Source: Nitrospirales bacterium
Lineage (GTDB): Bacteria; Nitrospirota; Nitrospiria; Nitrospirales; UBA8639
NCBI GenBank assembly: GCA_029261295.1
Contig: JAJDBP010000017.1
Coordinates: 372,001-436,000, forward strand
DNA: 64,000 bases
Direction: 5' to 3'
Shown here: piece by piece, positions 55,604 through 63,824 of the stretch
Numbering within the stretch: the first letter of the stretch is position 1
Layout: each line of letters starts with the position of its first letter
Notes under the pieces: generated by a model
Databases searched by the model: none
What the model saw: the letters and a program-made list of their open reading frames with translations, nothing else
What the model was told of the DNA's origin: nothing
Translations under genes and position numbers: made by a program

Positions 55604-56442
55604 GATGAAACCTCTTTAAGCTCAGCAAGGGCTTGAGCATATTCTTCCTTATTTGGCGATCGATAGTGCCAAATAGGAACATGCTCCATATAGGACACTC
55701 CCTTTCCTTTCACCGTCTTTCCCACAATCATGAAAGGCCGTTTTCTCGATCGATTCTGCAAGCCTTCATACATGGCCCTGGCATCATGTCCATTCACTTC
55801 TATGGCTTCCCATCCAAACGCTCGAATTTTATCGAGGACAGGATAAAACGCGGGGTGCCCTTCACTCATTCTGGCTAAACCTCCAAAGTCATTTAAATCG
55901 ACAAAAGCGATAAGATTAGAAAGGTTTAAGTTAGCTGCCATCATGATCGCTTCCCACGTTGACCCTTCTTGTAACTCTCCGTCTGATAGCACCACAAAGA
56001 CATGACGGGCATCCCCTTTGATTCGGTCTCCATAGGCCATCCCCGTCGCGATGCCCATACCATGGCCAAGTGACCCAGTCGATGCTTCGATGCCTGGAAC
56101 GCCATAATCCGGATGGGCCCCTAACTTTCCAGCTGGCGTGCAGTAGTTTTGCAAATCTGCTTTTTCTAAAATCCCAAATTTTTCCAATATGACGTATTGG
56201 GATAAACAACCATGCCCTTTTGACATAAGAAAACTATCCAGAAACCTCGGAGACACACCTTCCTCTACCACTCTCATAAGACCATGGTAAATAAGATCCA
56301 CCATTTCTAAACAGGAAAAAGCCGGTGCGACATGCAATGCGGCCACTTGTTGAGAAATCGCCAAAATCCTTTGCCGATACTCAAGGCAGCGGCGCTGAGC
56401 CGCCAACACATCAAAACCTTTCTCCACAGATGTCATATTCAT
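55600..56442 (-). CDS. Transketolase, N-terminal thiamine-diphosphate-binding subunit (split form)
   Basis: The 280-residue chain is the ThDP-binding half. Visible are SKGHGCLSQYVIL, ASTGSLGHGMGIATGMA, and the ThDP/Mg motif SDGELQEGSTWEA (D154, E156) with N184 about 30 residues later (VDLNDFGG); the first Gly of GDG is Ser. GAGGG lies four bases before ATG. The gene is followed by its partner subunit with overlapping stop and start codons. Substrates are unknown; possibilities are formation of a seven-carbon ketose phosphate or a two-carbon graft onto a keto sugar. Confidence 0.9.
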   Translation of the reverse strand: MNMTSVEKGFDVLAAQRRCLEYRQRILAISQQVAALHVAPAFSCLEMVDLIYHGLMRVVEEGVSPRFLDSFLMSKGHGCLSQYVILEKFGILEKADLQNYCTPAGKLGAHPDYGVPGIEASTGSLGHGMGIATGMAYGDRIKGDARHVFVVLSDGELQEGSTWEAIMMAANLNLSNLIAFVDLNDFGGLARMSEGHPAFYPVLDKIRAFGWEAIEVNGHDARAMYEGLQNRSRKRPFMIVGKTVKGKGVSYMEHVPIWHYRSPNKEEYAQALAELKEVSS

Positions 56443-56467
56443 ATTGCCCTCGCAGTCGGATATGGCT

Positions 56468-57457
56468 TTACCCTCTTAGAACATAATCCATGGGCCACTT
56501 CTCTAGCTGTCCCAAATACTTGCGACCCCAAGTCACCATTTCGGTAAGCCCTTCTTCGAGACTAATCTGGGGCTCCCAACCTACAGCCTGTTTGATGGCA
56601 GAAGAATCCAGCCAATATCGTGAGTCTTGACCTAGTCGATCGCCCGTCATTTCACACAAATCTTCAAATTTCATCTCCAGAGCATCCGCCGTTTTCTCAA
56701 CAAGAGCCCGAATGCTTGTTGGTTGAGGAGGACCAGCATTATAGACCGTACCCAAGGGAGCATTTTCAGCAACCAAATGAATAGCACGCCCAAGATCACG
56801 GGCGTGGATGTATGATTTCTCAGCCCGTCCACCTCCATGCAACGGCAATTTTTTTCCAGATAAGCCGCTCACAACTGCTCGAGGAATAACCCGATGTAAC
56901 AACTGCCCAGGACAATAGGCATTGGAGGGACGGATGATGTTCATGGGAAATTTAAGAAACCGATGAACTGACATTAAATACATATCAAATGCGACCTTCG
57001 AGGCGGCATAGGGACTGGTTGGCTTGATCGGCTCATCTTCTTTGGTGGCATGCTCAACCGACCCATACATTTCTGAAGTGCCAATTTGAATGAATCGTTC
57101 TAGCCAAGGTCGCTCCATCAATGCCTCTACCAACCGGGCCAAACCCATGGAGTTCGTTTCGAAAAATCTCCAAGAGTGTTTCCAAGAGACAGCACCCTCC
57201 CCTTGAGCAGCATAGTTGATAATGACTTCAGGCTTCTCACGATCAAGCACCTCCAATAAAAGATCCAGCTCATATGTCAGATGATACGCATAATAATGAT
57301 ATTTAGGATGCTGATCGACATTCAGCGAAAACGGCTCAGGTCGCAAAGGATTCCGTCCTACCCCAATAACCTTTTTAGGATTCGCATGTTCCAACAAATA
57401 CAATGCAGTGTGAATCCCAAACGATCCACCTCCCCCAAGAACGGCATAGGTTTTCAT
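56468..57457 (-). CDS. NAD-dependent epimerase/dehydratase (GDP-mannose dehydratase-like SDR)
   Basis: The 329-residue extended SDR has AVLGGGGSFGIHTAL as the nucleotide fingerprint, [22 protein letters not shown] (catalytic Ser/Thr-Glu set as in 4,6-dehydratases) and YAASKVAFDMYL with an intact YxxxK. RPSNAYCPGQLLHRVIPR and KSYIHARDLGRAIHL complete the family pattern. GGAG stands eight bases before ATG. It could be a 4,6-dehydratase or a 4-epimerase acting on an NDP-sugar; the sequence alone does not choose. Confidence 0.88.
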   Translation of the reverse strand: MKTYAVLGGGGSFGIHTALYLLEHANPKKVIGVGRNPLRPEPFSLNVDQHPKYHYYAYHLTYELDLLLEVLDREKPEVIINYAAQGEGAVSWKHSWRFFETNSMGLARLVEALMERPWLERFIQIGTSEMYGSVEHATKEDEPIKPTSPYAASKVAFDMYLMSVHRFLKFPMNIIRPSNAYCPGQLLHRVIPRAVVSGLSGKKLPLHGGGRAEKSYIHARDLGRAIHLVAENAPLGTVYNAGPPQPTSIRALVEKTADALEMKFEDLCEMTGDRLGQDSRYWLDSSAIKQAVGWEPQISLEEGLTEMVTWGRKYLGQLEKWPMDYVLRG

Positions 57458-57496
57458 GACATGATCTCCAGTATGATAAACGTAAATCTTTCTATT

Positions 57497-58150
57497 CTAG
57501 ACAATGGTCCAGTACCAATCACCTGTGTATCCCACCTCTTTGAATAACGAAATCCATCCATCCGGGTAGTCATGAAATTTCGCGGTGAGAACCCAATCTT
57601 CAAAAATATCTTTCTCCTCTGGCGTATGATAGGAATCGACTTGAATAAAGCCTCTTCCAGGAGCCAAGCGCTCGATCTCATGAATACCAATAGCAGCATC
57701 ATCCCGTGTAAGATTATGAATAGTATTCAGAGAAATCACAGCTTGGAAGCTCTTGTCTGGGAACGGCAACTTCATGGCATTTCCCAGGTGAAGCCGCCCA
57801 ATAACTTCTGGTTCACAATGCATCAGAGCATACTCAGAAATATCAAGTCCAAAAACCTCTAGCCCTGGGCACACCTTCATAAGGTCCTTGACCAAAAATC
57901 CTTTCGCACATCCCACATCCAAAACCCGGTCTCCAGTCTTCAACTGAAAATGTTTAACCATATCTTCTGCGACAGGAATCCATCGTCCATCATAGCGATA
58001 GCCCCCATACCCAAAGTTTCGAGGGCCATCGAAATACAGTTCCCCGTATTCACGTGATTTCGCAATAACCTCGGCTGTCTTAGCCTCCGCTCGTGCCTGA
58101 ACTTTGCGCTTACCCCTTGGAAGCTTTTCTAATAAATTCACTTCGGACAC
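57497..58150 (-). CDS. Class I SAM-dependent methyltransferase
   Basis: The 217-residue protein has SAM motif I VLDVGCAKGFLVKDL, the adjacent acidic strand VFGLDISEYALMH, and FQAVISLNTIHNL. AGGAGAGA five bases upstream and TAA adjacent to the GTG start (58150) select this start. N-terminal RGKRKVQARAEAKT is basic. The operon position suggests methylation of the unusual sugar or its precursor, but no substrate can be read. Confidence 0.85.
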   Translation of the reverse strand: MSEVNLLEKLPRGKRKVQARAEAKTAEVIAKSREYGELYFDGPRNFGYGGYRYDGRWIPVAEDMVKHFQLKTGDRVLDVGCAKGFLVKDLMKVCPGLEVFGLDISEYALMHCEPEVIGRLHLGNAMKLPFPDKSFQAVISLNTIHNLTRDDAAIGIHEIERLAPGRGFIQVDSYHTPEEKDIFEDWVLTAKFHDYPDGWISLFKEVGYTGDWYWTIV

Positions 58151-59023
58151 TTATGTCTCTCCTTGTTTCGCCAACTCCAAACCTTTTTCAAGTGGAATAT
58201 AGCGAAAATTTGGAAAAGCTTTGTGGGTATTGGTGACATCAAAAAACCGGTGCACCAAATGCGGCCGTGGCCCTGGTCTCGGTTGACTCACAACCTTTCC
58301 TTCAAATTGCTTCGCAATCAATTCGGCGATTTGATTAAATGAGGTTGACACCCCAGTTACCACATTTAAGGCCCCTTCACTTCGATGTGCCAAAGCCAAT
58401 GTCGCAATCCGGGCGACATCATCAACCAACACATGGTCACGTTGCTCTTCTCCTTCACCGAAAATGTTGATAGGTTGTCCTTGTTTCGCCTGTCGACGAA
58501 ACCGGTTAGGGCCATATCCATTATGGGGGTCGGCCGCTCCATAAATGAGTGTCGGCCGCAAACAAACAACGGGTGCCGTGGTGGAAGACGTCAGCATAAG
58601 TTCTCGAGCGGCATGCATCATTCCATGAACAGTGGTCGGAGCTCGAGGGGAATCCTCTCTCACGGGATTCGCGTCGTCTGTGTACACGGCATCAGAACTG
58701 ATATAGACAAGATGATGAATGGGCGTAGTGGCCAATGCATCACAAAAAGCCTCAGCCATCCGTAAATTATCCATCAACATTGTAACGGTTTTTGCTGGGG
58801 CCATGGCTGACACGAACACCACACTATCCGAAGGTTGAAGAATCGCCTTGAGCTTACCAACGGCCTCAGGCTGTAATAGATCGATTTCTTTCCGTGTAAC
58901 AGCCAAAAAACCAATCTGCTCTTTTTCCAAATATCGAACAATCGCTCCCCCGACAAAACCACCTGCTCCAATAATAACTACCCGTGTAGGTGTCGCAGGT
59001 TTCGAATGATGATGAATAAGCAT
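58151..59023 (-). CDS. Extended SDR with both catalytic Tyr and Lys replaced
   Basis: The protein is paralogous to that at 39969-40868. Shared parts include RVVIIGAGGFVGGAI, DSVVFVSAMAP, LVYISSDAVY, YGPNRFRRQAK, RDHVLVDDVARIA and VHRFFDVTNTHKAFPNF. The expected YxxxK is H133-G-M-M-H137, so both active-site residues are histidine. It probably still binds NAD(P) but is unlikely to work by the standard SDR mechanism. Possible roles are a modified redox reaction or a scaffold. It lies between the UDP-glucose dehydrogenase relative and the methyltransferase in the operon. Confidence 0.82.
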   Translation of the reverse strand: MLIHHHSKPATPTRVVIIGAGGFVGGAIVRYLEKEQIGFLAVTRKEIDLLQPEAVGKLKAILQPSDSVVFVSAMAPAKTVTMLMDNLRMAEAFCDALATTPIHHLVYISSDAVYTDDANPVREDSPRAPTTVHGMMHAARELMLTSSTTAPVVCLRPTLIYGAADPHNGYGPNRFRRQAKQGQPINIFGEGEEQRDHVLVDDVARIATLALAHRSEGALNVVTGVSTSFNQIAELIAKQFEGKVVSQPRPGPRPHLVHRFFDVTNTHKAFPNFRYIPLEKGLELAKQGET

Positions 59024-59057
59024 GGGTAGTTCCTAATTGAGAAATTAACGGCAAAGT

Positions 59058-60332
59058 TTATTGATGGAAAGGCCTGCCTAATGAAAAATACTCGAATCCA
59101 ATTGAGGTACATTCCGAACCCGATAATACCTGAAAGGGATCCACAATCACGTTCCCTTTCATTGCCTGCCGCAAATCCGCTGGTTTCAGCTCTCGGAATT
59201 CGGCCCATGGAGTCATGATCACCAACACGTCTACGTCCCGCGCTGCTTCTAAAGAAGACCTCGCAGATCCCACCGAAGGATGTGCCAACACTGAAGAAGA
59301 CACAACCGGATCATAAACCTGAATGGGCCAATCTTTTAAATGAGCAATTAAAGCCAGAGAAGGCGAGTTCTTCGTGGAATGGGTATCTTCTTTATAGGCT
59401 AACCCCAGGATACCGAGCCGTAGATTCGAACCTTTTCCTAACACGGATGAATGTAAAACCCGCAAAGCCCAATCTTTTCGATATCGACTATTTTGAACCC
59501 ACGACTCAACCACACCAGCGTCAGTCCCGTGTTCTCCTGCCAATCGACAGACGGTGGCTAAATCTCGCTCTAAGTTTCCTCCTGCAAGCCCTAAACCTGG
59601 GGCGAGATAAGCAGAAGGACCAATCCGTTTATCCAATTTCAAAGCCGGAACAATCTCACCCCAATCTGCCCCAATGGCCTCACACATTTCAGCGAGAGTA
59701 TTAGCCACACTAATCATTCCGACCAAGCAACAATTGATTGAGATTTTTGCCAGTTCGGCACTCTCATACTGCATTGGTAAAAGGGGACAGTCAAATGCCT
59801 TTAAATATGTCTTATATGAAGAAGGTATTTCCCGCTCAGGATTATCACGGCCAATGATATAGCGCTCTGGAAACATGGCTCGCTCCACTGCTCGTCCAAA
59901 AATTAAGGTTTCGACCTGGTAAAAAAGACGATTCTTGGAAAAGGGAATTTTCCGCGTAAACCCAGGAGGAACCTGACAGAGAATAACAAGAACAGCAGTA
60001 GAAGAAAGATGAGGAAGTACAGTCTCAATTAATTCCTGAATTCCAGATAAATCGCTTTGCCCTTCATGGTCAGTGGCCACATCAGCCGAAATATAGACAA
60101 CATCACATCTTTTGAGAGACTCTACTTGAGAAGAGAACGTCAAGCGTTCTTTATGTTGTCCAAATAATTCTTGTAACCCCGGTTCGTTAACCCAAAAAAT
60201 TCCTTTGTTGAATTGAAGTATTCGATCAACATTCGAATCAAAACAGACGGTTTCAAACTCATGCGCGCTTGTCGCAACGGCGGAATTTAATCCCAAATGG
60301 GTCATTCCTGCGTAACCAATAATCGGGATCAT
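59058..60332 (-). CDS. UDP-glucose/GDP-mannose dehydrogenase relative lacking the catalytic Cys
   Basis: The 424-residue chain follows the UGDH three-part plan: an NAD-binding N-domain beginning PIIGYAGMTHLG, a central dimerisation helix with the conserved K196 and N200 (ESAELAKISIN), and a C-terminal UDP-binding domain (GILGLAYKEDTHSTKNSP, VYDPVV, VIMTPWAEF). The block that normally reads GFGGSCFPKD is here GLGLAGGNLERD (246-257), without cysteine. A covalent thioester and hence the full oxidation to uronic acid is not expected. It may catalyse a two-electron oxidation. ATG overlaps the Gfo/Idh stop (ATGA). Confidence 0.85.
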   Translation of the reverse strand: MIPIIGYAGMTHLGLNSAVATSAHEFETVCFDSNVDRILQFNKGIFWVNEPGLQELFGQHKERLTFSSQVESLKRCDVVYISADVATDHEGQSDLSGIQELIETVLPHLSSTAVLVILCQVPPGFTRKIPFSKNRLFYQVETLIFGRAVERAMFPERYIIGRDNPEREIPSSYKTYLKAFDCPLLPMQYESAELAKISINCCLVGMISVANTLAEMCEAIGADWGEIVPALKLDKRIGPSAYLAPGLGLAGGNLERDLATVCRLAGEHGTDAGVVESWVQNSRYRKDWALRVLHSSVLGKGSNLRLGILGLAYKEDTHSTKNSPSLALIAHLKDWPIQVYDPVVSSSVLAHPSVGSARSSLEAARDVDVLVIMTPWAEFRELKPADLRQAMKGNVIVDPFQVLSGSECTSIGFEYFSLGRPFHQ

Positions 60333-61264
60333 GATTTCGCGAGACTATCTACAGCCTCTTGTCCCAACGTTGTCAAAGAGCTCCTAAGCCACCGATCTGT
60401 CGATAAATCAGTCAGCACAGACCGAGTACACAAATCCGTAAAATACCGATATTCATGCTCCCAAGTGGGATCGTCCTGTACAAGAGTCACCGATTCTTCA
60501 GGAGGTCGCCCACTAGGCAACAAGCGCTTTCTTACGGTAAAGGTAGATGGCCCCCATTTACAGAGTGATTGAATATGCGCGGTGCCTTTTTCAGCAAAGA
60601 GGTCACAGGTGAAATGATTTCTCCAATTCAGAAGCGTCATCTCCAATTCAAGCTTAGGCGACGTGTGCGGTGATCCAATAATGACATGATCAGGAGCTCG
60701 ATTTTCGAAACAATTGACAGAGGTCACTTCAAACCGTTTCTCAACATCGCCAAACCAAAACTTGGCCGTATCTAAAAGATGACTTCCAAGATCAGGAAGG
60801 ACCCCTGCCCCTTGATCTCTCCACTCAGATTCTCGAACTAACTTCGCGGTACCATTTCCATAAAACATACGACAATGATAGAGAGCACCCAATTCACCCG
60901 AGGAAATTACGTTACGCATTCGCACGAAATGCGGTTCAAAACGATGATTGTAGGCGGTATAACACACAACCCCTTGTTTTCTTGCGAGGTTTTCTAAGGA
61001 GACAATGGATTGATCGTCTTTCGCCCATAAGGGTTTTTCAACAAGAACATGCTTTCCGTTGCTCAATAAGTACGTGAGAACTTCGACTTTTGGTTCATCA
61101 GGGGTGCAAACTAAGGCAGCATCAAAATTGTCTAAAGGAACTTCTTGAAGAGCTCGATACTCCGCTTCAGGGTTGACAAGGTCCACAGCACAGACGAAAT
61201 CTCCCCCGGCAAACCTTCGTCGTTTATACCCCTGGACCCCTAAGCCAACCACAATACAACGCAT
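60329..61264 (-). CDS. Gfo/Idh/MocA family oxidoreductase
   Basis: The 311-residue protein starts CIVVGLGVQGYKRRR (nucleotide fold), then ALVCTPDEPK and the family EKP motif in HVLVEKPLWAKD. Further on are GVLPDLGSHLLDTAKFWFG with the usual D-x-x-x-H pair and a C-terminal sheet domain. These enzymes oxidise or reduce sugar hydroxyls with NAD(P), commonly at C3 of UDP-sugars in such loci. It is 5 bases from the HldE-like gene and overlaps the UGDH relative. Confidence 0.88.
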   Translation of the reverse strand: MRCIVVGLGVQGYKRRRFAGGDFVCAVDLVNPEAEYRALQEVPLDNFDAALVCTPDEPKVEVLTYLLSNGKHVLVEKPLWAKDDQSIVSLENLARKQGVVCYTAYNHRFEPHFVRMRNVISSGELGALYHCRMFYGNGTAKLVRESEWRDQGAGVLPDLGSHLLDTAKFWFGDVEKRFEVTSVNCFENRAPDHVIIGSPHTSPKLELEMTLLNWRNHFTCDLFAEKGTAHIQSLCKWGPSTFTVRKRLLPSGRPPEESVTLVQDDPTWEHEYRYFTDLCTRSVLTDLSTDRWLRSSLTTLGQEAVDSLAKS

Positions 61265-61269
61265 AGAAC

Positions 61270-62829
61270 TTACTGGTACTTGGCGAGTCGTTCTGCCGAA
61301 TCAATTTTCTTGAGAACATCTTCAGGACAGATTGGAATATTGCCATCCCGCTCACATTCACAGGCTGCAGCGATAGAACCTAATATCGTTGCCATGACTT
61401 CAGAGTTCGTCGATACCATAATGAGAGTGGAATAGGCTAATAGAGCATCGCCTGCGCCAACGGCATCTACCAATCGCTCAACAAAACTATCCACCACAAA
61501 GTACGATTCAAGAGCCTCATGATCACCGCCCCTGCAGGTCAACACTCCACGGTCACCAAGCTTCAGGATTAACAAACGACACTTGGCTTCATCAAACAGC
61601 CGAGCCGCTAGCGGCCTGACTCCAGAGTCCTGGTCTGCAAGAGCAAACCGGGCTTCACGTTCATTGGGAGTCACCAAATCAAATCCTTGAAATTCAGTAA
61701 TATTTCCCCATCGAGTGGCTACCTGACTATCTGCAACCTTGTACGTATCAGGAGGAATCATTTCGATGAGTTGGGGAATCGTACGCCGATTAAAAATGCC
61801 GTGGCGAAAATCACTAAACACGACCGCGTCGCAAGAAGTACGCGAGATCGACTGAGATAATTCACGGACGATCTCATCTGAGATTGTCCGGTTATCAACC
61901 GTGTCAACTTTTAATAAGCGATATCCCTCTGCAACAATCGCATTTTTGTTCGTCGTAGGTCTGGTGGCATCAACAATTGGGCAACAATCGACATCTGCTT
62001 CTTTCAACCCAGAGACGACAAAGTCCTTGAGAGAGTCATCACCCAAAACGGTCGAAAAAACCACACGGGCCCCCGCAGCTCGTAGATGCTTCGCCACCAC
62101 CCCAGCGCCACCAATATAATCAGTCTTCCCCTCAAATAATACGCTCATGGTTGGAGTTTTAGTTTGCCCACCGATCATTGCCGTTTGGGTGTAACTATCA
62201 ACAATCGTGTCTCCCACCACATGAACCGTTTTGTCTTTCAGATTCATTAACGCGTCACGAAGATGCTTAAAGGTAATTCCCTCTGATTCCATGAGGGTCA
62301 GCAATTTCTCAACCTTGATACTAGGGGGAGCTAAATCAATTAACTTTGTCGAGGAGTAAACAATATCCCCTGGGGTAAAAATCATTTTCCCCCCATAAGA
62401 ATCAAGAGCAGTTAATTCCTCTTCCGTTTTAGGATGCATGCCATCAGCATTATATTCATAACCTTTGGCAAAAAAATCGGGTTGAATCAAGAGAAGATTG
62501 GAAATAGGAGTGGGCTCTGCATCAACAACAACAAAATCCACGACCTCAAAGGCTGCTAAATTCAAGGCTCGGAGATCCTGCGGGACATAAGGGCGATGCT
62601 GGCCTTTGGTAATATGGACATCAGCTGTCAAGCTGGCAACCAAAATTGAAGCTTTACTCTTAGCATAAATGAGATGCCGAAGGTGCCCGGGATGGACAAC
62701 ATCGAATACTCCATGGCACATGATCACTTTTTTCTTGCGTGGTCTTTCTCCAAGAATTTTCTTAAGTTCCCCTGCATTTTTTATTTTATGTCGATACTTT
62801 TTCATTAAGGAGGCCAACATATATTTCAC
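61270..62829 (-). CDS. Bifunctional HldE-like protein with reversed domain order (nucleotidyltransferase then PfkB kinase)
   Basis: Residues 33-165 form a cytidylyltransferase-like domain with the HxGH site (H46-H49 in FDVVHPGHLRH) and SLTADVHITKG. Residues 198-505 form a PfkB/ribokinase domain with VVGDTIVDSY, GGAGVVAKHLRAAGA (240-254) and DAVGAGDA (455-462, catalytic D461). E. coli HldE has kinase first and adenylyltransferase second, so this is a swapped fusion. It could phosphorylate a sugar phosphate at C1 and then activate it as an ADP or CDP sugar. The GTG start overlaps the preceding stop codon (GTGA). Confidence 0.88.
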   Translation of the reverse strand: MKYMLASLMKKYRHKIKNAGELKKILGERPRKKKVIMCHGVFDVVHPGHLRHLIYAKSKASILVASLTADVHITKGQHRPYVPQDLRALNLAAFEVVDFVVVDAEPTPISNLLLIQPDFFAKGYEYNADGMHPKTEEELTALDSYGGKMIFTPGDIVYSSTKLIDLAPPSIKVEKLLTLMESEGITFKHLRDALMNLKDKTVHVVGDTIVDSYTQTAMIGGQTKTPTMSVLFEGKTDYIGGAGVVAKHLRAAGARVVFSTVLGDDSLKDFVVSGLKEADVDCCPIVDATRPTTNKNAIVAEGYRLLKVDTVDNRTISDEIVRELSQSISRTSCDAVVFSDFRHGIFNRRTIPQLIEMIPPDTYKVADSQVATRWGNITEFQGFDLVTPNEREARFALADQDSGVRPLAARLFDEAKCRLLILKLGDRGVLTCRGGDHEALESYFVVDSFVERLVDAVGAGDALLAYSTLIMVSTNSEVMATILGSIAAACECERDGNIPICPEDVLKKIDSAERLAKYQ

Positions 62830-63824
62830 CGTGTCCCAAGATATTCAAACCAGGTTTTCGTAGCTTCCTCAATAGTTTCAGGAGACCAGAGTGGGGCATC
62901 TCGCCAATACTCGATATTATCGAAAATACGTCTCACCCCTTCTTCAAAAGGCACTTGGGGAGACCAACCTAAATCTTTTCTAATTTTCTCGATGTCCGCC
63001 CAAGTGCAATCAGGCTCTCCAGGGCGCTTTGGAATATGAACCACATCTCCATCTAATAATTCGACTAAACGATTCACGGTTTGAGGATTGCCACCACCAA
63101 GATTCCACACTTGCCCGGTTAATTCTGTGGTTCCAGCTAAGAAAAAGGCACGAGCGACATCAGTCACATAAAGAAAGTCACGTTTTTGCGTCCCATCCCC
63201 AACAACGGTAAATGGAAGATTAGCCAATTTTTGTCGCAAAAAAACTCCAAAGACGGCCCCATACGCTCCGGATGTTCTCGAACGGGTCCCATATGCATTA
63301 AATATTCGAATGACGTTAACAGGTAGACGGTACACCTTATGCCAATGAAAGGTAGCCACTTCACCAAGATATTTGCTCAGGGCATAGGGATATTGAGGAT
63401 TAATGGCGTGATCCTCTTTGGTGGGAACTGAAGCCAAACCGTAACAAGAAGAAGAGGCAGCGTAAACAAATTTACGCACTCCAGCATACCGGGCCGATTC
63501 CAAGACATGAACCGTTCCCTGAACATTGGCAGACATGTATTCTAAAGGTTGCTCAATGGAAGGAACAATATCTCCTATCCCAGCAAAATGAAAGACAGCG
63601 TCAGCTCCCTTCATCAATGAATCATCTGGAGTTAATTTTCGAATATCACGTCGATCAAGGACCAGATCTTGATCCTTATGATGATGACCGAGATTGGCCT
63701 CTCTGCCTCCAACAAGACTATCAATCACATGAACTCGATAGCCTTCCTCCAGAAGCCGGTCAACCATATGGCTCCCAATGAAACCTGCGCCCCCAGTGAC
63801 AACAGCAAGAGGCTTTTTAGACAT
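62826..63824 (-). CDS. NAD-dependent epimerase/dehydratase (UDP-glucose 4-epimerase-like SDR)
   Basis: The 332-residue extended SDR has [46 protein letters not shown] (intact YxxxK) and RIFNAYGTRSR, with VPFEEGVRRIFDNI near the end. It is closest in pattern to NDP-sugar 4-epimerases and decarboxylase-type SDRs. ATG 63824 shares its A with the preceding gene's stop codon (TGATG), and its own stop overlaps the HldE-like start, so it is coupled on both sides. Confidence 0.9.
   Translation of the reverse strand: MSKKPLAVVTGGAGFIGSHMVDRLLEEGYRVHVIDSLVGGREANLGHHHKDQDLVLDRRDIRKLTPDDSLMKGADAVFHFAGIGDIVPSIEQPLEYMSANVQGTVHVLESARYAGVRKFVYAASSSCYGLASVPTKEDHAINPQYPYALSKYLGEVATFHWHKVYRLPVNVIRIFNAYGTRSRTSGAYGAVFGVFLRQKLANLPFTVVGDGTQKRDFLYVTDVARAFFLAGTTELTGQVWNLGGGNPQTVNRLVELLDGDVVHIPKRPGEPDCTWADIEKIRKDLGWSPQVPFEEGVRRIFDNIEYWRDAPLWSPETIEEATKTWFEYLGTR

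Noticed and set aside
59058-60332. Ordinary UDP-glucose 6-dehydrogenase making UDP-glucuronic acid
   Set aside because: The catalytic cysteine block is absent, so the standard name would mislead.
53451-62829. A complete kanosamine/AHBA pathway
   Set aside because: Aminotransferase, Gfo/Idh enzyme and split transketolase match in outline, but the kinase is a PfkB fusion and no dehydroquinate-synthase-like gene is visible.
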